Assembly: GCA_008000375.1 (NCBI GenBank)
Contig: SMOI01000050.1
Span: 102,629-142,497 of the forward strand
Direction of reading: 5' to 3'
DNA: 39,869 nucleotides
From: Poteriospumella lacustris
Lineage: Eukaryota > Sar > Chrysophyceae > Chromulinales > Dinobryaceae
Made by a program: the position numbers and the translations under genes. Of this stretch, positions 9,811 to 20,397 are shown in pieces (position 1 is the stretch's first letter; each line of letters opens with the position of its first letter). The notes under the pieces were generated by a model. It had not been told where the DNA came from. It saw only the letters and a program-made list of their open reading frames with translations, and ran no database searches.

Positions 9811-12800
9811 ATGTCGCTCATTCAAGTAGAACCGCCAGAATTGCGGTTTGAGAATGTTCTCCCCGGAACTTTGTATGTTATGACCTTTTCTGTGCGGAAT
9901 TTGAGCCAAACCGCACAGCGTATTCGTATATCAGCTCCCAAAAGTGGCTTGTTTGCTCTCAACTATATCCCCGCCGGTGCCGTCGCACCTGGATTGGATC
10001 TCCGTGCAGAAATCGAATGCCAGCTTCCTGCTGAGCTCACTGACTTCGTCTTCACCGACAAAATCGTGGCGACGATGGGCAACGAGCGCGTCGAGATCCC
10101 CATCTCCGCGCTCAAGCCCCACGCCCGCATCAAGTTCGACCACTCGCTGCCCTTCGGCAACATTTTGTTGCGTCAATCGTTGACCAAGGACATGGTCTTC
10201 ACCAACACGAGCGACATTGGCGGTACGATGAAGCTGGTGCTGAGTCGAACGTCCAAACTGAAACTGTCGACGATGAAATTGGACTTCAAACCGCGCGGCG
10301 AAGAAGGCAGCGTCATCAAAGTCGGCTTCACGATCGAAGGCCGTGAAGTCGGTCTGGTCCGTGAATTTGTCAAGGTGCAAATGGTGGGCACCGTGGACGA
10401 GATGCACATCGACGTGTCGGCGCAGGTCGTCGAGCAGAACCTCACGTTGCTGACGGAGAACCAACAGGGCACCCTGGACAACGCACACTTTGGCAACATC
10501 TTCTTTGGGGAAACGAAGACGATTCAAAGTCTGTTGGTCAATTCGGGACCGTTGCCGTTGAGTTTTACGGTGAAATACGACGACGAAGAAGAAGCCGCGA
10601 CGAAGGAGGTGGGTATCTCGTCGAGTTCCGGCGACCCCAACGCGTTGCTCGAGCAGTTTTACATGAAATCGCTCGTGGTCTCCCCCGTCGATGGCATTGT
10701 CAAGCCCTTCTCCCAGGTGACCATGACGTTGACGTTCACGCCGGTGCTGGCGGTGCCGGAGAAAGGCTTCGTGCAGCAGCACCTGAAGGACTACGAAGAG
10801 GCGCGTCTCGTGCAGCGCCTCGTGAAGATCGAGTGTCTTGACTCGTTGCAGTCGATTCCCTTGCAATTGGCGGGCCAAGCGCATATCCCCGCGATGGGTA
10901 TCTCTCCGCCGATGCTACGGTTTGGCGAGTGCCCCGTCAACGACCGACGCGACATCCTCGTGACGCTGTCGAACCGCACGAAACTGCCGCTGAGCTTCGA
11001 GTTCCCCGTCGTGGCGACGTTCAAGTTCAACCCGCTGAAAGGCCGCCTCATGCCCCACGAACACGTCTCGGTCATCGCCTCGTTCTTGCCGCCGCAGCTC
11101 GGTCAGTTCAAGACGAAAGTGCCGTTGACCATCGGCGACGGGCTGAAGACGTACGAGCTGAAGGTCGTGGGCACGTCCGAGCTCGTCGGGGGCAAGAAAC
11201 TGCTCGTCACGGGCACCGACAAGCTGCCGGAGGACTTCGTGCCGAAGTACAAGTTCGTCGACCCCGAAGAAGAAGCCGAGGCGCGGCTCGAGAAGCGACA
11301 GGCGAAAGAGCGCAAAGCGCTCGAGCTCGACGCGCAGCTGCGGACGATGCTGTCTCCGTCGACGAACAAAAAGAAACTGTTCTCGTTGGATGCCGGCCAA
11401 GCGAAGCCCGTGCAGCTGTCGGACCTGGAAACGGTGCCCCTGCCGCCGGTGATTCAAGCGGCCTCCGAGTCCGACGACTTGTACGGCACCGGCGCCCCGC
11501 AAATCTCCGATCTGAAGGACGAACACGCCCGCGAACAGGCCCGCGCCAAGCAGTTCAACCTGGAGATGTACGAGATGACGCGCAAGCACAACCAAACGTA
11601 CAACGCCTATCTGCAGCAGTCGCACCACCAACGAGAACTGCGGCGCATGGCGCAGGACCGACAGAAACTCATCGACCGAGGCGCCATCGACTTCTCCGAC
11701 CCGTTCGGCGTGAACATGGGCATGGAGCGCGGCCTGGACGAGCCGCAGCTACGTGCACCGACCGCCGACGAGCCGCTGTGGACCACGGCGATGATGACTG
11801 CGGGCGCCGCGTCGTCGTCGTCTGCGGCGGGCGGCGGTGGCAACGCGCCGCGGAAGATGCCGACGGACGAGAACCGTCTCATTCAGAAGAAATACCCCGC
11901 CACACCGGCGACGCAAGCCGAGCTCCGCGACTGTTCGAAGGAACTGTCGTCGGACGAGCTAAAACTGGTGACGGCGTCGCACAAGACGCTCGACTTCGGC
12001 CGCGTCTGCGTCGGCTCGGTGACCGCGAAGAACTTCGTCGCGTTCAACAATCTGCATCACGCGCTGCTCGTCACGGTCGAAGAACTCGATTTGGAGCTGC
12101 AACAGTCGCGGGCCCTCGCCCAGGTGATCCCGCCCAACTGCATGGCCGGCTTCGACCTGTGCTTCAGCTCGCGCGTCGTCGGCAAAGTGAAGAAAACGTT
12201 CACGTGGAAGGTGAACGGCCTGCACCAGTTCAAGGTGCTCGTCCTCGCCGAGGTGCTGCCCATCGAACTCGTGTTGAACAAGAGCGAGCTCGTCATGGAG
12301 TTTCCCCTCGACTCGCTGAAGCCGACGCTGACGACGGAGGTGATTCTGACGAACCCGGGCAACGCCCACGCCGAGTTCCTCTGGGGCAGCGTCGGCGCCT
12401 TCACCTGCGACCCCGAGCGCGGCACGATTCCGCCGGGCAAAAGCTCCGTCGTGAGCATCACGTGGGACCCGCTGAGCGGCAAGCGGCCCGAGGAAGAGCT
12501 CGGCCTGCACATCACCGGTGGCGTCGACCAGGTGCTCAAGGTGCGCGGCGTCCTCAAGGACACGAAGGCCGAGTTCGCCGACAAACGCCTCTCGCTCGGC
12601 GTCATGGCCGTGGGCACCGAGAAGACGCTCGTCACGTCGATCCACAACAGCGGCGCCCACGAGGTCGTCTTCTTTCTGCAGCCGCTCGACGCCGCGCTCG
12701 GCATCCGCCTCGAACCCACCGAGGCGATGATCCTGCCCGGCGAATCCGCCGACATCACCATCACCGTCACCCCGAAATCCGCCCGCAATTACGACAACAC

Positions 12801-15800
12801 GACGATCCACGCGAAGCTCCGCGGCGGCAAGGCGATCGCGATGAAACTCGCCGGCTCGTCCATCGTGCCCCAGATCGAGATCCCCCAGACCAGCTGGGTC
12901 TTCGGGGCGGTCACCGTCGGCAGCCACGTGCGGCTGCCGCTGACGATCTACAACCACAGCCCCATCACCGCCACGTTGCTCTTGGACCTGTCGGCGTACG
13001 AAGACTTCGCCCCGAACCTGCTGCGGCCCATCGAAGACGTCGACCTCGCGACGCAGGAGAACGGCCCCGTGGCGACGCTGCAGGAGGACGACGTCGGCAA
13101 CTCGCTGATGCTCTTCTCCCGCGGCGGCGGAGGCGGTGGAGGCGGCGGCGGGGCGATGGACGTCAGCAGCGCGAGCGGGCTGCTCTCGTCGTCGTCGCCG
13201 ACGTCGTCGACGTCGAAACGCGGCGGCGGTGGCAAAGGGTCGCCCCGCAGCGGCGGCGGCGGCGGGAAGAAGCGGCGCCGCGCCGACAGCCTCTGGAAGG
13301 TCACGCTGACGGCCAACGCGACGCTGGAGGCGGAGCTCATCTTCCGCCCGACGGCGGCGAAGAAGTTCTCGTTCCGCCTGCCGCTGACGCTGTTCGGCAT
13401 CGTCGAGGACCGTTCGCTGCAGCGCGACGTCACCGCGACGGGCGTCGCCTCGGCGCTGCGCCTGTCCCAAACCGTCGTCGACTTCGGCGACCGCGTCGTG
13501 GCCCGCGACCCGCTCGCGCGCGTGTCGTACTACCTCGAGACGACGATCACGAACCAGTCGAACGGCGGCGTCTCCTTCGTCGTGCGCGAGGGCGACGAGA
13601 CGGCGCGCACCTTCGACGGCGCCAGCGTCGACCTCGTCGCGCAGAAGGCGGCGCAACAGAAATCGGCGTCGGAGGACGGACTCGTGGGCGCCGAGCCGCA
13701 GCAGATTTTCTTCGTGTCGCCGCTGGCGATCGACCTGGCGCCCGGCGCCTCGACGAAGATCCGCGTCACGTTCCTGCCGCAGCAGAACGTCACCTACAGC
13801 AAGAAGCTCGGCTTCTTCCGCAAGGACGCGGCCCCTTCGACGGCCCCCGCCTCGACGGCGATGGAGGCGTCGGAGCGGCCGTACCTGTCGCTGCTGTGCG
13901 TGGGCTCGGGCGTGTACCCGTGCATGACCTTCTCGCACAGCCACGTGCGGCTGCCGACGGTGCCGCTGGGCGTCACGAGTCGCGCGCAGTTCTTCGTGCA
14001 CAACAACGGCTACGCCGCGCTCGACGTGCGCCACCGCGTGTCGCCCAACGTGCCCGTGACGCTCGACGTGGCGTACCCGGACGGCGCGCAGCTCGGCATC
14101 ATGATCGACCGCGTCCGCGTCGTCGTCAGCGCCCGCAGCGACGTGCCCGTCGCCTGGGCGGGCAAAGTCGAGTTCTACGACGCCGACGGCGAGCGGTTCT
14201 GCGTGACGCTGGCGGGCTGCGCGGACAACTGTTTGCTGACGAACTACCCGTTCGTCGCCGAGTACGCGGCGACGCCCGACGGCGGCTACGGCTTCGTCGG
14301 CGTCGACGAGCAGCCGGTGCAGCTGCTGCCGCAGCACCAAATCGCCGAGCTGCGCGCGTGGGACACGAAGCGGAAGGAGGAGCAGCGGCGCCAGCGGTCG
14401 CTCGAGCGACAGCGACTCGTCGAGGGCGGCGCCGCGGCCGCCGGTGGCGGTGGCGGTGGGTCGTCGTCGGTTGGGGCGGCCAGCGGCGCCGGTGGCGGCG
14501 CCGGTGGCGGGGCGGCGAAGAAATCGGTGAAGATCCAAGAGGACGGCGCTGGCGGCGGCAGCGTGGCGATGGCGGCGCCGGGGACGGTGGCGTCGCCCGC
14601 GCTGAAGAAGGGCAAAGGCGGCGCGCGGAAGGACGCGGCGAAGACGCTGAACCTCGACGAGAACCGCCCGTCGCACTTCGTCGAGGGCGTCGACCTCGAC
14701 CGCGCCGCAGCGTCGGGGACGGCGGCGGTGGCGGAGGACGCGGAGGCGTTCTTCGTGTTGACGTGGCTCAACCGAACGGTGTGTCGCCGCCCGTTCGACG
14801 CGGCGAAGTTTCCGTGGTGCCTGTTCGAGCACCACGCGGACGGCGTCGTCGACTGCCTCGAGCAGCTCAGCGGCAAGAAGATCCCCAACCTCAAGGGCGC
14901 GCCGCCGGGGGCCCACGGCGGCGGTGGCGGAGGCCGCAAAGGCTCCGCCAACGGCCACGGCGCCCACGACGACGCCAACGGCGGCGGCGGCGGTGCGACG
15001 ACGAAGCGGACATCCGAAAAGGCGAAACTGATCGCGGCGGCCGACCGCGCGCTCTACCGCGTCCAGCAGATCGTCAGCTTCCTCATCGCGCACGGGGCGC
15101 TGCTCGCGCACGTGAATCCGATCGCGCTGCTGAGCCAGCCCGAGGCGCTGCTGATGCACGAGCACGAGCTGCAGCGCGACCGGTCGGTGCGCCTGACGCC
15201 GTCGGCGCTGGCGACGCGGCGCGAGCAGTGGGCGGCGTCGTGGCTGGCGCAGTGCTCGGCGGCGTGGCTGGACGTGCTGTTCCAGGCGATCAAGGTCTTC
15301 GTGCTGTCGCGCCTCACCTACCGCGACTACGTCACGCTGCCGGGCGTCGTCGTGTCGGCGAAGGAAGCGTTGGCGCTGCCGCCGCCGCCCGCCGGCGGTG
15401 GCAGCGGTAGCGGTAGCGGTAGCGGCGGCGGCGGTGGTAGCGGCAAAGCGAATCCGCCGCCGGGCGCCGCGTCGACCGGCGGCGCCGTGGCGAAGAAGAA
15501 ACCCGCCGGCGGTGGCGCTGCCGCCGACGAGAAGAAGAGCAGCGGCGGGGGGCCGCCCGTGCCGAAGGAGCTGCAGCCGTCGAACGTGTTCACGCACGGC
15601 GAGGCGGTGCTGCTCGCGTGGGCCACGTACCACCTCGACCACGCCGACCACCTCGTCGACGACGGCGCCGCCGGCCGCCCCAAAGACGACTTCCTGCGCC
15701 TCTTCGGCGTCAACAAGCGCGTCACCGACGTCGACGCGACGTTCCGCGACTTCTTCGCGTTCTGCCAGCTGCTGCACTCGCACGTCGGCGTCGACGTCAC

Positions 15801-18800
15801 CACGCGCGGCGAGCCGCTGCGCGGCTACACGAACATCGACCGCGCCACGCGGCAGGACGAGCTCTTCGCGCTGCTCGAGGACGCGATGCAGCAGTACCAC
15901 GTGGCGCTCGACGTGCCCGCCGACGAGGTGCTCAAGTCGACGCGCAACGTGCTGCTGCTGCTGCTGCACTGCTACCTGACGCTGCCGTCGCTCGTGCCGC
16001 GGACCAAAATCGACTTCACCGGCGTCCTCGGCGAGCCCATCACGAAGCGCATCGAGCTGAAGAACGCGGCGAAGAAGCCGCTCTGCTACTACGCGACGTT
16101 CAAAGGCTGCGACGACTTTGCGCCGGAGGCCGCGACGCTGCTCGTGCCCGCCGAAGGGGCGACGGACTTTCTCGTGACGCTGAACGCGCGATTTCAACAC
16201 CAAGTGGCGGGGAAATTGTACCTGTGGAACGTGCGCGAACCGGCCTACGCGCCCGGCGCCACGTTGTGCTTCGCGTGTGTCTCGGACATTCGCGGCGTGA
16301 AGCCCGTCGAGTCGGTGGCGAAGGCCGTCGGCGTCTTCGACTACGAAATCTTCCAGCTGCCCGTGCGCAACCCGCAGCCGCGCGAGGTCACCTTCGGCAT
16401 CCGCTACGAGGTGCGCTACTGCGCCAAGACCATCGAGGACTACCTCAAAGGCGACGGGGGCGGCGCCGCGGGGAAGAAAACGAAGAAAAACGCGGCGGAA
16501 ATTTGGACGAAACTGCCGCTGACGCGACCGACGGACGACGAGGACGGCGGCGGCGGCGACGACGACGAAATGCGCGCGCTGTTCTCGGGCCTCGGCCTCG
16601 ACGAGTCGAAGGCCAACGGCAGCGGCGGCGGCGGCGGGGGCAAAGGCGGCGGCGGCGGCGGAGGGAAACTGGCGGCGGACGAGTGGGAACTGGAAAACAT
16701 GTGTCGCCAGCCGTTTTGGATCGTCGACGAGACCGTCACGCTGCCGAAACAGGGCACGAAGAACATCGCCGTGCACCTGCTGCCGTTCACGATGGGCAAA
16801 TACAGCTGCACGATCACCTTCTTCGACGCGGAATGCGGCGAGTTCTGCTACCAAATCAACGCGGACGTCGGGCTGCCGCGCGCCGCCGACAAAATCGACG
16901 CGGCGGTGCTGCTCGGCCAGCCGTCCCACCTCGCGGTGACGTTCAACGCGAAGAACGCGCCGTTCGAGAAGGCGTTCACGGTGCTGACGGACGTGCGCGT
17001 GAAGAACGCCAACAAAAAGATCAAAGCGCGCGGCGTGTGTCACAGTTTCCTCGCCGCCGCCGTCGCGCGCGAGGACACGGGCCAAGCGACCTTCGCCATC
17101 GACTTCACCGCGCCCTTCTTCGCCACGCGACGGACCTTTCCCCTCGTCTCCGAGTACCTGCGCTGGCCGCCCGCGTCTACGGCGGCGGCGGCGGCGCTGA
17201 AGGGCAACGCGGTCGGCGGCGGCGTCACCGCTGCCACCGCGACGAATCCGAACGCGGCGAAGGTGAAGAAACCCGGACGCACGCAGCTCGAGCTGCTGGC
17301 GGCGCTGCCGGACGACGACCACGAGCGCGACTGGCTCAACCGCGCGATTCTCACGTTCGAACCCGCGCGCGCGGGTCACTACCGCGCGCTCGCGGTCGTC
17401 CGGCCCGCCGACAACCCGCGCGACGTGCGCTGCGTCGAGTTCAACGTCGTCGCGAAGGTGCCCGACGCGAAGATGACGCTCGAGTTCAACGGGCCCGCGC
17501 GGCAGCTGTACACGCAGGAGATCCCCGTGGCCAACGAGACCGACGCCGACTGGGCGCTCGCCGTCGCCCTCGTCGGCGGCCGCGGCTTCGCCACCGACGT
17601 CAAGTCGCTCCTCGTCCCGGCGCACGGCGTCGTGACGCTGCGCGTGCGGTTTTTCCCGCTCGCGGCCGGTGAAGTGGACGCGAAGCTGACGCTGCGCAAC
17701 GCGGAGACGAACGACCTGTTCGAGTACGCGCTCGTCGGCGTCACCGACGATCCGCTCGCGGAGCAGTCGCTCGTCTACCGCTGCGCCGCGCGGCAGCCGG
17801 CGACGTTCACGCTGCAGCTGCCGTCGCTGGCGGCGATCTTCCAGCCGGACGTCAGCCACGTCGCCTTCCCCACCGCCGACGCCGACGGCGGCCCCGGCGC
17901 GGTGCAGTTCCTCGTCGAGAGCGACGTGCCGTTCACCGCGGTGCCCGAGGCGCCGCTGGCGCTGTCGGTCGCCGACCTCCACCGCAACGTCGACTTCGAC
18001 TTCACCGTCAACTGCCCGCTCGGCGGCCAGTTGCTCGGCGCGTTGACGTTCACCGACGTCGCGACGGGCGCCTCGTTCTGGTACGCGCTGACGCTGCACG
18101 TGTCGTCGCCGCAGGAGGAAACGACGATCGACGTGGCGACGACGGTGCGCGTCGGCTGCGCCGTCGACATCACGTTGACCAACCCGCTCGACGAGCCGCT
18201 CACCTTCGACGTGACCTTCGACGGCGACGGGCTCCGCGGCGAGGCGCAGTACACGCTCCCGCCGCGGTCCTCGTCGTCGTCCGAGGCGGCGGCGCCGTAC
18301 GAGCTGATCTACGCGCCGCTGCTCGCCGGCCGCTTCGTCGGCCGCGTCAATTTCGCCAACGAAACCGTCGGCGAGTTGTGGTACAAGCTGCGGCTGACGG
18401 CGGCGCCGGCACCGCCGACGGAGCTGCCGCTGGTCGAGGCGATGCTCGGCGCCGAGGCGATCGTCACGGCGACGGTGGAGAACCCGCTCGGCGAACACGT
18501 CGTCTTCGCCGTCGAGTCCACCGACGCGGAGCACTTCTTCATCGCCAACGGCGGCGGCGCCAACGGCGGCGCGTCGGCCGCGTCGTCGATGCGCGTCGCC
18601 GTGGCGCCGTTCGGCACGGCGACGGTGCCGATCACGTTTCGTCCGTCGTCGCTGAACGAGACGGTGACGGCGGAGCTCGTCCTGACGCACCGCGCGGTCG
18701 GCGAGCTGCGCTACCGCGTCCACGGCCGCGGCCTGCTGCCCGGCGTCATGCCGCCGCTGCGCATCGACGGGCCGCTGCACGAGATCGTGTCGCAGTCGAT

Positions 18801-20016
18801 TCTCTTCCGCAACCCGTTCGCCCGCCCCGTCGCCATCGACGTCACGTTGACCGACGCGGCGGGCAACGTCCTCGACGCCGCCGCCGCTGGAGACGCCGCC
18901 GCCGGGGCAGACGCCGCCGGGGCCGCGGGGGCGTCGCTGCCGCTGTTCTCGCTGCTGCTGCGCAAGAAACACGACGTCGTCGTGGCGCCGAAGACGACGT
19001 TCCACGTGCCCGTCGCGTTCTCGCCGCCGACGATGGGCGTCTTCTCCGCGCTGGTGACGGTGCGCGCGCCGAACGCGCAGGGCCACGACCTGCTCTGGTG
19101 CTACCCGGTGCACGGCACGGCCGAGGTCGGCCAGGTGCACCGCTGGCCGCCGCTGCTGGCGCCCGCGAAGACGTCGCGCGTGCTCGACGCGGTGCTGCCG
19201 CTCAGCGGCCTGCCGCCCTCCGGCGGCGGCGTGACGACGGCCGAGTTCGCCGTCAGCTTCGACGTCGACGAGCCGCTGCGCAACCTCGTGACGCGGTCGT
19301 TTCAGATCCAACCGCTCGAGATCGTCACCGTCCGCGACGCCGACGCCGACGCCAATGCTGGCGCCGACGCGGCGGGGGTGGGGGCGACGATGCTGGGCCT
19401 GCGCTGTCGCTTGGTCTTCGAGCCGCTGCGCGTCTTCGCCACGACGGTGCACGTGGCGTTCGTCTCGACGCACCGCGGCAAATGGCGCGCGAAGATCGAT
19501 TTGGAGGCGCAGGACCCGGCGCCCGACGACGTGATCCGCCTCACGGCGCCGGTGCACGGCGTCGACCGCGTCTCGTTCCGCCTCAGCAACCGCTTCCTCG
19601 GCTACTCGACGTTTCAGGCGTTTTTCGCGTCGCATTCGTCGCCGCACTTCACCGTCGAACCCAAAACGGGCCTCCTCGCGCCCTACGACAAGAACGAGAG
19701 CACCACCTTCGTCGTCACCTTCGCCCCGAAGGAGTACGGCATGATCGAACAGTACGTCGCCCCTGCCTGTGTCTCAGTGTGTCTCGCTGTGTCTCCGCCT
19801 GTGTCTCAGTGTGTCTCACCGTCCGTCTGTCTTTGTCTCTCTCTTGCTCGTCACAGGGCGACGCTGCACGTGCTGACGGACGACGCGCAGTGGACGTACG
19901 CCGTCCGCGGCGCCTACCCGGAGATCGTCGGCCCCAACGCGCCCAACGCCGCGCCGATCAAGAGCAAACTGCTGCAGCCCACCGCCGCCACGCTCGCCGG
20001 CCAGCGACGCAAGTAA
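9811..20016 (+). CDS. CFAP47: Cilia- and flagella-associated protein 47 (CFAP47)
   Basis: Very large axonemal protein associated with the central apparatus. The frame opens at a TTG (9766), but the first ATG is 9811 (MSLIQVEPPELRFENVLPG), matching the start of the first ASH/MSP-like beta-sandwich. Many such repeats follow (for example MLRFGECPVNDRRDILVTL, LDFGRVCVGSVTAKNFVAF, VDFTGVLGEPITKRIELKN). A calponin-homology-like region typical of CFAP47 spans about residues 1640-2060, split by Gly/Lys linkers (WLNRTVCRRPFDAAKFPW; SNVFTHGEAVLLAWATYHLD). The open frame hides one 105-nt, stop-free intron (19752-19856, GTACGT...CACAG); removing it joins MIEQ to ATLHVLTDDAQWTYAVRG, the usual end of the family. 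Spliced length is 3366 aa; human CFAP47 is about 3190. Poly-Gly linkers (near 13130, 14440, 15400, 16630) account for part of the extra length. Confidence 0.9.
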   Translation: MSLIQVEPPELRFENVLPGTLYVMTFSVRNLSQTAQRIRISAPKSGLFALNYIPAGAVAPGLDLRAEIECQLPAELTDFVFTDKIVATMGNERVEIPISALKPHARIKFDHSLPFGNILLRQSLTKDMVFTNTSDIGGTMKLVLSRTSKLKLSTMKLDFKPRGEEGSVIKVGFTIEGREVGLVREFVKVQMVGTVDEMHIDVSAQVVEQNLTLLTENQQGTLDNAHFGNIFFGETKTIQSLLVNSGPLPLSFTVKYDDEEEAATKEVGISSSSGDPNALLEQFYMKSLVVSPVDGIVKPFSQVTMTLTFTPVLAVPEKGFVQQHLKDYEEARLVQRLVKIECLDSLQSIPLQLAGQAHIPAMGISPPMLRFGECPVNDRRDILVTLSNRTKLPLSFEFPVVATFKFNPLKGRLMPHEHVSVIASFLPPQLGQFKTKVPLTIGDGLKTYELKVVGTSELVGGKKLLVTGTDKLPEDFVPKYKFVDPEEEAEARLEKRQAKERKALELDAQLRTMLSPSTNKKKLFSLDAGQAKPVQLSDLETVPLPPVIQAASESDDLYGTGAPQISDLKDEHAREQARAKQFNLEMYEMTRKHNQTYNAYLQQSHHQRELRRMAQDRQKLIDRGAIDFSDPFGVNMGMERGLDEPQLRAPTADEPLWTTAMMTAGAASSSSAAGGGGNAPRKMPTDENRLIQKKYPATPATQAELRDCSKELSSDELKLVTASHKTLDFGRVCVGSVTAKNFVAFNNLHHALLVTVEELDLELQQSRALAQVIPPNCMAGFDLCFSSRVVGKVKKTFTWKVNGLHQFKVLVLAEVLPIELVLNKSELVMEFPLDSLKPTLTTEVILTNPGNAHAEFLWGSVGAFTCDPERGTIPPGKSSVVSITWDPLSGKRPEEELGLHITGGVDQVLKVRGVLKDTKAEFADKRLSLGVMAVGTEKTLVTSIHNSGAHEVVFFLQPLDAALGIRLEPTEAMILPGESADITITVTPKSARNYDNTTIHAKLRGGKAIAMKLAGSSIVPQIEIPQTSWVFGAVTVGSHVRLPLTIYNHSPITATLLLDLSAYEDFAPNLLRPIEDVDLATQENGPVATLQEDDVGNSLMLFSRGGGGGGGGGGAMDVSSASGLLSSSSPTSSTSKRGGGGKGSPRSGGGGGKKRRRADSLWKVTLTANATLEAELIFRPTAAKKFSFRLPLTLFGIVEDRSLQRDVTATGVASALRLSQTVVDFGDRVVARDPLARVSYYLETTITNQSNGGVSFVVREGDETARTFDGASVDLVAQKAAQQKSASEDGLVGAEPQQIFFVSPLAIDLAPGASTKIRVTFLPQQNVTYSKKLGFFRKDAAPSTAPASTAMEASERPYLSLLCVGSGVYPCMTFSHSHVRLPTVPLGVTSRAQFFVHNNGYAALDVRHRVSPNVPVTLDVAYPDGAQLGIMIDRVRVVVSARSDVPVAWAGKVEFYDADGERFCVTLAGCADNCLLTNYPFVAEYAATPDGGYGFVGVDEQPVQLLPQHQIAELRAWDTKRKEEQRRQRSLERQRLVEGGAAAAGGGGGGSSSVGAASGAGGGAGGGAAKKSVKIQEDGAGGGSVAMAAPGTVASPALKKGKGGARKDAAKTLNLDENRPSHFVEGVDLDRAAASGTAAVAEDAEAFFVLTWLNRTVCRRPFDAAKFPWCLFEHHADGVVDCLEQLSGKKIPNLKGAPPGAHGGGGGGRKGSANGHGAHDDANGGGGGATTKRTSEKAKLIAAADRALYRVQQIVSFLIAHGALLAHVNPIALLSQPEALLMHEHELQRDRSVRLTPSALATRREQWAASWLAQCSAAWLDVLFQAIKVFVLSRLTYRDYVTLPGVVVSAKEALALPPPPAGGGSGSGSGSGGGGGSGKANPPPGAASTGGAVAKKKPAGGGAAADEKKSSGGGPPVPKELQPSNVFTHGEAVLLAWATYHLDHADHLVDDGAAGRPKDDFLRLFGVNKRVTDVDATFRDFFAFCQLLHSHVGVDVTTRGEPLRGYTNIDRATRQDELFALLEDAMQQYHVALDVPADEVLKSTRNVLLLLLHCYLTLPSLVPRTKIDFTGVLGEPITKRIELKNAAKKPLCYYATFKGCDDFAPEAATLLVPAEGATDFLVTLNARFQHQVAGKLYLWNVREPAYAPGATLCFACVSDIRGVKPVESVAKAVGVFDYEIFQLPVRNPQPREVTFGIRYEVRYCAKTIEDYLKGDGGGAAGKKTKKNAAEIWTKLPLTRPTDDEDGGGGDDDEMRALFSGLGLDESKANGSGGGGGGKGGGGGGGKLAADEWELENMCRQPFWIVDETVTLPKQGTKNIAVHLLPFTMGKYSCTITFFDAECGEFCYQINADVGLPRAADKIDAAVLLGQPSHLAVTFNAKNAPFEKAFTVLTDVRVKNANKKIKARGVCHSFLAAAVAREDTGQATFAIDFTAPFFATRRTFPLVSEYLRWPPASTAAAAALKGNAVGGGVTAATATNPNAAKVKKPGRTQLELLAALPDDDHERDWLNRAILTFEPARAGHYRALAVVRPADNPRDVRCVEFNVVAKVPDAKMTLEFNGPARQLYTQEIPVANETDADWALAVALVGGRGFATDVKSLLVPAHGVVTLRVRFFPLAAGEVDAKLTLRNAETNDLFEYALVGVTDDPLAEQSLVYRCAARQPATFTLQLPSLAAIFQPDVSHVAFPTADADGGPGAVQFLVESDVPFTAVPEAPLALSVADLHRNVDFDFTVNCPLGGQLLGALTFTDVATGASFWYALTLHVSSPQEETTIDVATTVRVGCAVDITLTNPLDEPLTFDVTFDGDGLRGEAQYTLPPRSSSSSEAAAPYELIYAPLLAGRFVGRVNFANETVGELWYKLRLTAAPAPPTELPLVEAMLGAEAIVTATVENPLGEHVVFAVESTDAEHFFIANGGGANGGASAASSMRVAVAPFGTATVPITFRPSSLNETVTAELVLTHRAVGELRYRVHGRGLLPGVMPPLRIDGPLHEIVSQSILFRNPFARPVAIDVTLTDAAGNVLDAAAAGDAAAGADAAGAAGASLPLFSLLLRKKHDVVVAPKTTFHVPVAFSPPTMGVFSALVTVRAPNAQGHDLLWCYPVHGTAEVGQVHRWPPLLAPAKTSRVLDAVLPLSGLPPSGGGVTTAEFAVSFDVDEPLRNLVTRSFQIQPLEIVTVRDADADANAGADAAGVGATMLGLRCRLVFEPLRVFATTVHVAFVSTHRGKWRAKIDLEAQDPAPDDVIRLTAPVHGVDRVSFRLSNRFLGYSTFQAFFASHSSPHFTVEPKTGLLAPYDKNESTTFVVTFAPKEYGMIEQYVAPACVSVCLAVSPPVSQCVSPSVCLCLSLARHRATLHVLTDDAQWTYAVRGAYPEIVGPNAPNAAPIKSKLLQPTAATLAGQRRK
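19752..19856 (+). other. In-frame, stop-free intron near the 3' end of CFAP47
   Basis: 105 nt starting GTACGTCG and ending CTCGTCACAG, with repeated TGTGTCTC units inside. Length is a multiple of three and no stop occurs in the gene frame, so it would be translated as 35 Cys/Val/Ser-rich residues if retained. It interrupts an otherwise family-like sequence, which is why I call it an intron. Confidence 0.85.
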
Positions 20017-20397
20017 CCCGCCCCCCGCCGCCTGTGGCTGCGTCTGTAGCTGACGCTGACGCTGACGCTGACGCTGACGCTGACGCTGACGCTGACGCTG
20101 CACAGTGACACCCCCTCGACACACCCCACTCACACCCCTCGGTGCCACTCGAAGAGAGAGAGAGAGACCGCTTTAACGAGTCGTGTTACACACACCGCCG
20201 CGCTCTCTCCGCAGCGCTGCTGTCGATGGCTCTGTCTCGACAGCTCTCGCTACCACCAAACAAAACCGAAACAAAAACGAAACAAAAAAATGAAAAACGA
20301 AATTACACCCGCTACACTCCCTCTACACCCCCTCGCCCGCATAGGCCACAGGGCCACCGCCATCGCCAGAGCCTCAGACAGAGCCTCGGGCAGGGCG
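20017..20397. other. Convergent intergenic region, CFAP47 / CCDC177-like
   Basis: 381 bp between the two stop codons. Holds a hexamer repeat at 20049-20100, a GA-rich run (about 20150-20168) and an A-rich stretch (about 20258-20305). No gene supported. Confidence 0.5.
20049..20100. repeat. (GCTGAC)n minisatellite, about 8.7 units
   Basis: Pure tandem GCTGAC units directly after the CFAP47 stop codon. Reading frames through it are chance ORFs. Confidence 0.95.

Noticed and set aside
10929-15410. 1493-codon plus-strand frame overlapping CFAP47
   Set aside because: Arg/Ala/Pro-rich shadow in another frame, no recognisable domain.
11959-19647. 2562-codon open frame antisense to CFAP47
   Set aside because: Arg/Val/His-rich chance product of GC-rich codons on the sense strand; no domain, and the sense strand is clearly CFAP47.
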